From positions 1 through 5,572 of the forward strand of contig JAJYAR010000206.1 of the NCBI GenBank assembly GCA_021779435.1: a stretch of DNA of 5,572 nucleotides, read 5' to 3'. The translations under genes were made by a program, and so were the position numbers. Under the pieces are notes generated by a model, which saw nothing but the letters and a program-made list of their open reading frames with translations, searched no databases and was not told the origin of the DNA. Each line of letters begins with the position of its first letter. The stretch's first letter is position 1. Source of the DNA: a bacterium. Lineage in GTDB: Bacteria; Verrucomicrobiota; Verrucomicrobiae; JAJYAR01. Shown piece after piece: positions 1-5,572 of this stretch.

Positions 1-675
1 CAACTCGTGCGAGATGTCGAGCAGCAGGCGGCGTTCGCTGGTGAGCAGGCCCTCGATGCGGTCCGCCATCTGGTCGAAGGTGCGGGCGAGTTGGCCGAGT
101 TCGTCGCCGCGGGTCGAACCGGCGCGAGCGGAAAAGTCGCCGCGGCCGAACCGGTCCACGGCGCGCTGCAGTTGGCGGACAGGCGAGGAAAGATGATACG
201 CCAACGCGTAGCACAACAGCACCGCCAGGCCAAGCACCCACAAATGCTGGGTGCGCAGAAACCAGAACACGCCGGGCCGCCGCGGGCCGGCCAGGATCAG
301 GAAATACTTGCCGTCGTCGGAGGGATGAGCCAGCGGACGCCTCCGGAAGATGCTCAGCAGAAACCGGCGCGTGCCGGGCAGCAGCGACGCGCGATCGGCG
401 CCGGTCAAAAGATCGCGGCCGCTTGCGTCGGTGAAGTACACGTCCGAGCGGTCCATGTGGCGCAGGCGCTGCAGCGTGGCGCCGAGCGCGGCCGCGCCGC
501 CGGTTTCATACGCGGCGCGCGCTTCGTTAAGCTGGCGGGTCATAAAGAACGGGAAAGGAGGACGGCGCGGTTCGGCGTTTTCGAAGACAATGGCCGAGGT
601 GATGGCCACGCCAAGGCTGGTCAAAAACGTTGTGGCCACGAACCACAGCAGAATCTTGGTGAACAGCGAACGCAC
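1..675 (-). CDS. CpxA-like membrane sensor histidine kinase, 3' end beyond window (partial)
   Basis: Translating the minus strand from GTG 675 gives 225 uninterrupted residues up to the window edge. Residues 8-31 form a first membrane helix (ILLWFVATTFLTSLGVAITS). Residues 32-138 are a periplasmic sensor region of about 105 residues, rich in Arg and Pro, with no domain I recognise. Residues 144-161 form a second helix. Residues 162-213 are a HAMP linker (SSPVRQL, GRGDFSARAG, DELGQLARTFDQMADRI). The sequence ends inside the HisKA H-box, LLLDISHEL, with phosphoacceptor His223. The stretch TSERRLLLDISHEL closely resembles the matching part of E. coli CpxA. The rest of the dimerisation domain and the ATPase domain must lie to the left. 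The GTG start is chosen because GAGGAGG lies 10 nt upstream and the first helix follows directly. The gene begins 5 nt after the response regulator stop, so the two form an operon. The kinase presumably phosphorylates that regulator in response to an envelope signal. The class is secure; the stimulus and CpxA orthology are not. Confidence 0.95.
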   Translation of the reverse strand, partial: MRSLFTKILLWFVATTFLTSLGVAITSAIVFENAEPRRPPFPFFMTRQLNEARAAYETGGAAALGATLQRLRHMDRSDVYFTDASGRDLLTGADRASLLPGTRRFLLSIFRRRPLAHPSDDGKYFLILAGPRRPGVFWFLRTQHLWVLGLAVLLCYALAYHLSSPVRQLQRAVDRFGRGDFSARAGSTRGDELGQLARTFDQMADRIEGLLTSERRLLLDISHEL

Positions 676-680
676 AGCGC

Positions 681-1358
681 TCAGGCCTCCTCGGGCGTGC
701 GGCAGAACTGGTAGCCGACGCCGCGGATGGTCTTGATCAGCGTCTGCGAACCTTCGAGCTTCCGCCGCAGATGAGAAACGTGCATGTCGATCGAACGGTC
801 AAACGGCGTGGCCTTGCGGTTGTACAGGCCTTCCATCAGCGCGTCGCGGCTCACCACGCGGCCGGCCGCGCGCATGAGCATCTCGAGGATCGAAAACTCG
901 AGCGTGGTCAGGTCGATCGGGGTGTCGTCGCGGGTTACCTTGCGGCTTGCCGGGTCGAGCACGACGCCGTTGATCTCAACGCGGCCCGAAGTGGACTGGG
1001 CGTCCGAGCGGCGCAGAATGGCCCGGATCCGGGCGGAAAGTTCGCGCGGGTTGAAGGGCTTGGGCAGATAATCGTCCGCGCCGAGTTCGAGACCGACGAT
1101 ACGATCCACGTCCTCGCCCCGGGCCGTCAGCATCAGCACCGGAACCGAACTGCGGCTGCGGACACGTTTCAGGATCTCAAAGCCGTCCAGTTTTGGCAGC
1201 ATGACGTCGAGCACCACCATGTCGTAGCCGCCGTTCAGCGCCTGGTCGACCCCCGATGGCCCGTCGTTCTCGCAGTGAACCGCATAGCCCTCCCGCTCTA
1301 GGAACTCTCCGAGCAGAGAACACAATTCGACGTCGTCGTCGACCACGAGGAGCCGCAC
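681..1358 (-). CDS. CpxR-like OmpR/PhoB-family response regulator
   Basis: This is a complete 225-residue DNA-binding response regulator, the usual length for the OmpR/PhoB class. The receiver domain covers residues 1-115. It has the acidic pair Asp7/Asp8, phosphoacceptor Asp51 (VVLDVMLPKLDG), Thr78 (LMLTARG) and Lys100 (DDYLPKPFNPREL). A winged-helix effector domain covers about 126-220, with the recognition region TPFDRSIDMHVSHLRRKLEG and the terminal wing IRGVGYQF. The TARG..DR..GLELGADDYLPKPFN run and the TPFDR.IDMH.S.LRRKL run are very close to E. coli CpxR, so I call it CpxR-like without claiming orthology. The start codon is GTG, preceded by GGGTGA. The protein acts in the cytoplasm as a transcription factor phosphorylated by the kinase encoded 5 nt downstream. 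It is transcribed divergently from the cytochrome operon, so its promoter region is shared with or adjacent to that operon's promoter; autoregulation is typical of the family but not shown here. Confidence 0.97.
   Translation of the reverse strand: MRLLVVDDDVELCSLLGEFLEREGYAVHCENDGPSGVDQALNGGYDMVVLDVMLPKLDGFEILKRVRSRSSVPVLMLTARGEDVDRIVGLELGADDYLPKPFNPRELSARIRAILRRSDAQSTSGRVEINGVVLDPASRKVTRDDTPIDLTTLEFSILEMLMRAAGRVVSRDALMEGLYNRKATPFDRSIDMHVSHLRRKLEGSQTLIKTIRGVGYQFCRTPEEA
686..692 (-). promoter_or_regulatory. Ribosome binding site of the histidine kinase
   Basis: A strong GAGGAGG Shine-Dalgarno lies inside the last codons of the response regulator, 10 nt before the GTG at 675. It decides the kinase start and implies coupled translation of the pair. 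Confidence 0.75.
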
Positions 1359-1360
1359 AA

Positions 1361-1370
1361 CTTCACCCTA
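1361..1370 (-). promoter_or_regulatory. Ribosome binding site of the response regulator
   Basis: The minus strand reads TAGGGTGAAG, then two bases, then the GTG start at 1358. The GGGTGA core is a moderate Shine-Dalgarno match with 4 nt spacing and supports the GTG start. Confidence 0.55.
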
Positions 1371-1491
1371 CCACGCGGAGAAAGCCTTGGAAGTTCAAGA
1401 TTTGTAAAGGCGTTTTGCCTCCCGGGCGAGGGGCGGGGCGGTGGTAGTACAAAGATATTACTGATTTGATATGGACTTGCGCACTAAACTC

Positions 1492-1499
1492 GGGAGAAG
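1492..1499 (+). promoter_or_regulatory. Ribosome binding site fixing the GTG 1504 start
   Basis: GGGAGAAG lies just before GTG 1504, with its GGAGA core 6 nt from the start codon. The in-frame ATG at 1471 has no comparable motif upstream, only an AT-rich stretch. This decides for the downstream start. Confidence 0.7.
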
Positions 1500-1503
1500 T
1501 CTC

Positions 1504-4500
1504 GTGATCCGTCCTTTTGCAATCGCTTTCCTTTTCGCGCTCTGCCTCGCGCAGACGCAGCCTTCCAATAATGACGACCTGCTGTGGCAGTACCGGAACC
1601 TCGGCAAGGCGTTTTTCGAGAATCCGACCACGCAGGTCCAGGCCGTCGGCGAGTTTGAAAAGGCGCGGGCCCTGCGCCCGAACTCGCCGCGCGAGCAGTT
1701 GAACTACGGCCTCGCCCTGCTGAACGCGGGCAAGACGAACGAGGCGATCGCGGTCCTGAAAAAGGTGCAGCAGGAAGACCCGAAACTGCCGCACACCTGG
1801 TTCAACCTGGGCATCGTTTATCGCAAGAACGGCGACACGGTGGGCGCGATCCAGCAGTTCGAGCAGATGGTGAAATTGGTCCCGGACGACCCGATTTCGC
1901 ATTACAACCTCGGCGTGCTGTACCGGCAGGCGGGCAAGGCGGACTTGGCGCGGCAGCAGTTGGAGTTGGCCGAGAAACTGAACCCGAACCTGGCGGCGCC
2001 GCATTTCCAGCTTTATAACCTCTACCGGCAGGCGGGTGAGCGCGAGAAGTCGATGGCGGAGTTGGCGACGTTCCAGCGGATTAAGAAGTCGCAGGAGGGG
2101 GCGGCGATTCCCGAGGACATGGAGGCGAACGACTACTCGGAAATCTACGACCCGATCGACGCGGCTCCGGAGCCGCCGGCAAGGCCGCAGACCTACCAGG
2201 ACACGGTGGTGGCCAAGGGCGGCGATGCCGGCGTGGCGCTGATCGATTTGGATGGGACCGGGCATGCCGACTTGGTCGCTTGGGCTGGGGGTAAGTTGTC
2301 TATTTATCGCCGCGGGACTGAGTTAGTCAAGGATACCGGCCTCGAGTCGTTGACCGACGTTGTGTCGGCCGCGCCGGGCGATTACGACAACGACGGGCTG
2401 GCCGACTTATGCGTACTTACTAAATCGCGTGCGCTGCTGTTTCACAACGTGAAAGGAAAGTTCGAGCTGGTGGACGCGAAGCTGCCGGCGCGTCGGTTCG
2501 AGAAGGCCGTCTGGCTCGATTTCGACCACGACTACGATCTGGACCTTGTTCTGCTCGGAGAGTCCTCCGCGCTGATGCGCAACCAGGGCGCGGCGGGATT
2601 CGAGGACCACACGGAACTGTTTCCCTTCGTGAAAGGCCATGCGATCGACGCGACGACGTTCCGGATTCTCCGCGACAGCAAGGCGCACGATTTGATTGTG
2701 TCGGACGCAGCGCACGAAGGGACGCTGTACCTCGACGACCTCGCCGGGAATTACGCGGCGCAGCCTTTGGCGACGCTGAAGGCCGGCGCGCGCGGGCTTC
2801 GGGCGGTCGACGCCAATCACGACGGCTGGCTGGATCTTGAATCGACCGGCGGACTGCAGATCAACCACGAGGGAAAGCTCGAAGCAGCGGCGGGCGAGGG
2901 AGCGCCGGAAGTGGCGGCGGACTTCGACGGCGACGGCCGGATCGATATCGGTATGGTGAAACCCGATGGCTCTGTGGTTGTGCGGATGAACACCACCGAA
3001 CCGAAGACGCGGTGGATCACGGTCCGGTTGATGGGCATCAAGAACATCAAGCTCGGCTACGAAGCGGAAGTGGAAGTGCGCGCCGGGCGCTGGTACACGA
3101 AGAAGGTCTACGAAGGCGTGCCGCTGACCTTCGACCTGCACGCACACACAAGCGCGGACGCGGTGCGCATCACCTGGCCGAATGGGCTGATACAGAACGA
3201 GACGCAGCAGGCCGCGGACAAGGCGTACAGCTATAAGGAAGCGCAGCGGCTTTCGGGGTCGTGCCCGCTGATCTGGTCGTGGAATGGGAAGAAGTTCCAG
3301 TTTGTGACCGATGTCCTCGGCGTCGCGCCGCTGGGGGCGATGTCGGGCGAAGATCAATTTTTCCCGACCGACCATCGCGAGTATGTCCAGATTCCCGGTG
3401 CGCAGTTGACGCCGGAGAATGGGCTTTATCGCATTCACATCTCGGAAGAGTTGAGCGAAGTATCGTACCTCGACCAGGTGAAACTGATCGCGGTGGATCA
3501 TCCGGCGGACGAAGAGATCGTCACCAACGAGAAGTGGAAGTCGCCGCCGTTTCCCGAGTACCGGCTGTACGGAGTGACGAAGCGGATCGATCCGGTGAAG
3601 GCGGCCGACAACGACGGCCGCGACGCGCGGTCCGAGTTAAAGCGCGTGGATAAAACTTATCCGACGGGCTTCCGGCACAACCTGATCGGCGTGGCGGACA
3701 TGCACACGCTGACGCTCGATTTTGGCAAAGACGCGGCAAAACAAAACCGCAGTGTTTTGGTTTTGGAAGGCTGGGTCGACTGGGCCGACGGGAGCACGTT
3801 CCTCGCCCAGGCGCAGGAAGGCAAGGGCGGGCTGACACCGCCGTACCTGCAGGTGAAAGACGCGAGCGGCAACTGGAAGACGGTGATCGCCGACATGGGC
3901 ATGCCTTCGGGCAAGCCGAAACGGATGGCGGTGGACCTGACGGGCAAGTTCCTGTCGGCGTCTCGCGAAGTGAGAATCGTCACCAACATGTGCGTTTACT
4001 GGGACGAGATTTACTTAAGCGACGGCGCGTCGGCGCCGGTGGTGCGCCAGACGACCGTGCCGGTGGAGAAGGCCGAGGTCGCCTTCCGCGGGTTCTCGGA
4101 GTCGAAGATCGACTCCGGCCGGCGCCAGCCGGAGACGTTTTATCACGATGTCACCCGGACGATCTCGTTTTGGAACCCGACGCCGGGCCTGTACACTCGC
4201 TACGGCGATGTGACGCCGCTGGTAAAGGAGCCGGACGATATGTTCGTCATCATGGGCTCCGGCGACGAGTTGCGGGTGGGCTTTCGCGCGAGCGTGCTGC
4301 CGCCGCTGCCGAAGGGTTGGAAGCGGGACTTCGTGCTGAAGGTGGACGGATGGGCGAAGGACCGGGACGCCAACACGGCGCATTCGCAGAGCGTGGAGCC
4401 GCTGCCGTTCCACGCGATGAGCCGGTATCCGTATCCGGGGAGTGAGCATTATCCCGATGACGCCGCGCATCGGGCGTACCGGAAGGAGTACAACATCCGT

Positions 4501-4581
4501 CCGGCTCTGCGGCTGCAGCGTCCGCTCGATGAAGGGTTGGACGAGGCGGCGGAGCGGCCGGTGCAGGGGAGTCTGCGATGA
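1504..4581 (+). CDS. Exported TPR / FG-GAP (VCBS) repeat / ASPIC-UnbV-like protein with large uncharacterised C-terminal region
   Basis: The protein has 1025 residues from GTG 1504; an in-frame ATG at 1471 would add 11 residues before the signal peptide. Residues 1-17 are a Sec signal peptide (MIRPFAIAFLFALCLAQ) with likely cleavage near Ala16. Cys14 does not sit in a proper lipobox. TPRs follow at about 26-60, 61-94, 96-129 and 130-163, with a degenerate fifth at 164-197. An acidic, Pro-rich linker covers about 200-235. FG-GAP/VCBS-type blades at about 237-500 carry calcium-loop motifs DLDGTGHAD (248), DYDNDGLAD (293), DFDHDYDLD (339), DANHDGWLD (436) and DFDGDGRID (473). Residues 503-567 match an ASPIC/UnbV module, ending AVRITWPNGLIQNE. 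The remaining 440 residues begin with CPLIWSWNGKKFQFVTDVLG (587-606) and contain VLVLEGWVDWADGSTF (751-766) and VYWDEIYLSDG (831-841). This part looks beta-rich, but I cannot name its fold. Such repeat architectures usually mediate protein or glycan binding outside the cytoplasm, and no catalytic motif is apparent. The stop overlaps the cytochrome gene start, so partnership with that protein is likely. The true function is unknown. Confidence 0.9.
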   Translation: MIRPFAIAFLFALCLAQTQPSNNDDLLWQYRNLGKAFFENPTTQVQAVGEFEKARALRPNSPREQLNYGLALLNAGKTNEAIAVLKKVQQEDPKLPHTWFNLGIVYRKNGDTVGAIQQFEQMVKLVPDDPISHYNLGVLYRQAGKADLARQQLELAEKLNPNLAAPHFQLYNLYRQAGEREKSMAELATFQRIKKSQEGAAIPEDMEANDYSEIYDPIDAAPEPPARPQTYQDTVVAKGGDAGVALIDLDGTGHADLVAWAGGKLSIYRRGTELVKDTGLESLTDVVSAAPGDYDNDGLADLCVLTKSRALLFHNVKGKFELVDAKLPARRFEKAVWLDFDHDYDLDLVLLGESSALMRNQGAAGFEDHTELFPFVKGHAIDATTFRILRDSKAHDLIVSDAAHEGTLYLDDLAGNYAAQPLATLKAGARGLRAVDANHDGWLDLESTGGLQINHEGKLEAAAGEGAPEVAADFDGDGRIDIGMVKPDGSVVVRMNTTEPKTRWITVRLMGIKNIKLGYEAEVEVRAGRWYTKKVYEGVPLTFDLHAHTSADAVRITWPNGLIQNETQQAADKAYSYKEAQRLSGSCPLIWSWNGKKFQFVTDVLGVAPLGAMSGEDQFFPTDHREYVQIPGAQLTPENGLYRIHISEELSEVSYLDQVKLIAVDHPADEEIVTNEKWKSPPFPEYRLYGVTKRIDPVKAADNDGRDARSELKRVDKTYPTGFRHNLIGVADMHTLTLDFGKDAAKQNRSVLVLEGWVDWADGSTFLAQAQEGKGGLTPPYLQVKDASGNWKTVIADMGMPSGKPKRMAVDLTGKFLSASREVRIVTNMCVYWDEIYLSDGASAPVVRQTTVPVEKAEVAFRGFSESKIDSGRRQPETFYHDVTRTISFWNPTPGLYTRYGDVTPLVKEPDDMFVIMGSGDELRVGFRASVLPPLPKGWKRDFVLKVDGWAKDRDANTAHSQSVEPLPFHAMSRYPYPGSEHYPDDAAHRAYRKEYNIRPALRLQRPLDEGLDEAAERPVQGSLR
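3737..3765 (+). repeat. AT-rich imperfect inverted repeat inside the coding region
   Basis: The left arm CAAAACAAAAC (3737-3747) pairs with the right arm GTTTTGGTTTTG (3754-3765) across a 6-nt loop. This gives 11 base pairs with a single bulged G at 3759. The repeat encodes residues of the segment AAKQNRSVLVLEG. It departs from the G/C-ending codons used around it (AAA, CAA, AGT, GTT, TTG). The inverted repeat is directly visible; any biological role is unknown. Confidence 0.5.
4565..4571 (+). promoter_or_regulatory. Ribosome binding site of the cytochrome gene
   Basis: AGGGGAG lies within the last codons of the preceding gene, 6 nt before ATG 4578. Together with the ATGA stop/start overlap it supports translational coupling of the two genes. 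Confidence 0.75.
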
Positions 4582-5572
4582 GCCTGCGGCGGGCGCTCGC
4601 CGTCGTATTATTCCTGCTGGTCGCCAACACAGCCTATGTAGCGGCGTTTCCCACTCCGACCGTGATTTACATGGCCAACGTGGTGCTGCATCTGTTGCTC
4701 GGCGTGTCGCTGGCGGCGGGACTGATTCATCTGCTGCCGCGGGACGCCGAGTTGCGGCAAAGGATTCCGGTGGCGGTTGGGTTCGGGCTGTTCGCGGCGG
4801 GGTTCGGGCTGTATCTGGCGGTCGCGGGGGCGACGCGGGATCATAACTGGGCGCTGTGGTCCCACATCGCGATGGCGTATCTGGGGCTGGCGGCGCTGAT
4901 GGTTGCCGCGTGGCGGGCCGATTGGGCGTCGCCGAGGTTCAGGCAATGGCTGGCCGGGTTGACGGCGGTGGCGGTGATCGTGCCGGCGGCGGCGCGGTGG
5001 CAGCAGCATCGCGCGGATCTCGAAGCGGCGGTGGTGAAGAATCCGCTGACTGCGCCGTTGAACTACAACGACGAGGGCGACGGCGCGAAGAGTCCGTTCT
5101 TCCCGTCTTCGGCGACGACGAACGTGGGCGGAATCATCCCGTCGACGTTTTTCATGGATTCCAAACGCTGCGGGGACTGTCACAAGGACGTGTACGAGCA
5201 GTGGCAAAGTTCCATGCATCACTTCGCATCGTTCAACAACCAGTTTTACCGGAAGGCGATTGAGAACATGCAGGACATCAGCGGCACCGAGGGTAGTAAG
5301 CTTTGCGCGGGCTGCCACGATCATGCGGTGTTCTTCAACGGGCGGTTCGACCGGCCAATCAAGGAGCAGATCGACACGCCGGAAGCGCAGAACGGGTTGG
5401 GCTGCACGTCGTGCCACGCGATCACGGCGATTCACAGCTCGATGGGAAACGGGGATTTCACGGTGGCGTATCCGCCGCTGCATGAGTTGGCGTCGAGCCA
5501 CAACCCGCTGCTGAAGAACGCCGATACGTTTTTGACCTATCTCGATCCGGAGCCGCACCGGCGAATTTTCCT
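4578..5572 (+). CDS. Membrane-anchored multiheme cytochrome c (cytochrome c554-like), 3' end beyond window (partial)
   Basis: The frame is open from ATG 4578 for 331 codons to the window edge. The N-terminal 140 residues hold five predicted membrane helices, at about 5-24, 28-53, 64-84, 94-113 and 123-139. Positive charge clusters at MSLRR, RDAELRQR and WRADWASPRFR place the N terminus and both inner loops in the cytoplasm. The downstream domain is therefore on the periplasmic side. That domain carries three c-type heme motifs: CGDCH (198-202), CAGCH (243-247) and CTSCH (276-280). The first lies in KRCGDCHKDVYEQWQSSMHH, typical of the cytochrome c554-like multiheme family. Possible distal heme ligands include His214, His215, His249, His302 and His308. 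More hemes may lie past the edge. The likely role is electron transfer at the outer face of the inner membrane, after heme attachment by a cytochrome c maturation system encoded elsewhere. The start overlaps the stop of the TPR/FG-GAP gene by 4 nt, so they form one operon. The redox partner and substrate cannot be read from the sequence. Confidence 0.92.
   Translation, partial: MSLRRALAVVLFLLVANTAYVAAFPTPTVIYMANVVLHLLLGVSLAAGLIHLLPRDAELRQRIPVAVGFGLFAAGFGLYLAVAGATRDHNWALWSHIAMAYLGLAALMVAAWRADWASPRFRQWLAGLTAVAVIVPAAARWQQHRADLEAAVVKNPLTAPLNYNDEGDGAKSPFFPSSATTNVGGIIPSTFFMDSKRCGDCHKDVYEQWQSSMHHFASFNNQFYRKAIENMQDISGTEGSKLCAGCHDHAVFFNGRFDRPIKEQIDTPEAQNGLGCTSCHAITAIHSSMGNGDFTVAYPPLHELASSHNPLLKNADTFLTYLDPEPHRRIF

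Larger units (their letters stand above)
1359..1503. promoter_or_regulatory. Divergent intergenic region with the promoters of both operons
   Basis: These 145 bp separate two divergent genes and must hold or abut a promoter for each. Two AT-richer islands stand out. One is around 1391-1416, the other around 1446-1475, and a very G-rich stretch lies between them (about 1420-1445). The minus strand has a TAATAT hexamer at 1460-1455 that could be a -10 element for the regulator, but its -35 is poor. No convincing sigma-70 pair is visible on the plus strand. A GTAAA motif at 1404-1408, preceded at 6-nt spacing by GTTCA (1393-1397), vaguely resembles a CpxR box. The location of the promoters is firm; the individual elements are not. 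Confidence 0.5.

Noticed and set aside
7..714. Long plus-strand open frame of 235 codons opposite the two-component genes
   Set aside because: It lies antisense to the histidine kinase, whose minus-strand frame has clear helix, HAMP and H-box motifs. The plus-strand product is Arg/Gln/Ala-rich low-complexity sequence typical of a GC-rich shadow frame.
1384..1420. Short inverted repeats (GCCTT...AAGGC and AGGC-GTTTT-GCCT) as a terminator or operator
   Set aside because: The stems are only 4-5 bp, no T-run follows a stable stem, and the position between divergent gene starts makes a terminator unnecessary.
1534..1554. Possible lipoprotein signal around Cys14 of the exported repeat protein
   Set aside because: The residues before the Cys are FAL, and the position just before it is Leu rather than Gly, Ala or Ser. 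The lipobox rule is not met, so a standard Sec signal with cleavage near Ala16 fits better.
1363..2265. Minus-strand open frame of 300 codons spanning the intergenic region and the TPR region
   Set aside because: It would be antisense to unmistakable TPRs and cross the divergent promoter region; its product is Arg/Leu/Val-rich with no recognisable domain.
2407..3501. Minus-strand open frame of 364 codons within the large exported protein gene
   Set aside because: It is antisense to the FG-GAP and UnbV-like coding region, its product is Arg/His/Val-rich without motifs, and it has no supporting gene context.
4608..5558. Minus-strand open frame of 316 codons opposite the cytochrome gene
   Set aside because: The plus strand encodes three CxxCH motifs and five membrane helices. 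The antisense product is extremely Arg-rich and repetitive, as expected from the complement of Ala/Gly/Leu-rich coding DNA.

Overview
The window looks like chromosomal DNA of a GC-rich Gram-negative bacterium. The combination of a TPR / FG-GAP / UnbV-type exported protein with a membrane-anchored multiheme cytochrome c is most familiar from Acidobacteria (Solibacter/Bryobacter-like), with Verrucomicrobia or Planctomycetes as alternatives. This is a family-level inference; no rRNA or marker gene is present to fix the taxonomy.

Layout. The left quarter (1-1358, minus strand) is a two-component system. A complete OmpR/PhoB-type response regulator (GTG start at 1358) is followed after 5 nt by a sensor histidine kinase that begins at GTG 675 and runs off the left edge, just past its phosphoacceptor histidine. 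Both resemble the CpxR/CpxA pair. A short intergenic region (1359-1503) separates this pair from a divergent plus-strand operon. The operon's first gene (1504-4581) encodes a 1025-residue exported protein with four or five TPRs, a set of FG-GAP/VCBS-like calcium-loop repeats, an ASPIC/UnbV-like module and about 440 residues that I cannot assign. Its stop overlaps the start of the second gene by 4 nt (ATGA). That gene (4578 to beyond the right edge) encodes a protein with five predicted membrane helices followed by an extracytoplasmic cytochrome c domain with three CxxCH motifs so far.

How they may work together. The two plus-strand genes are almost certainly co-translated. They make a periplasmic or surface scaffold/binding protein plus an inner-membrane-anchored multiheme cytochrome, which suggests an envelope redox or substrate-handling complex. 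The divergent CpxRA-like pair is a plausible but unproven regulator of this operon. There are no tRNA or rRNA genes, insertion sequences, CRISPR arrays or convincing terminators. No gene-free stretch exceeds 145 bp.
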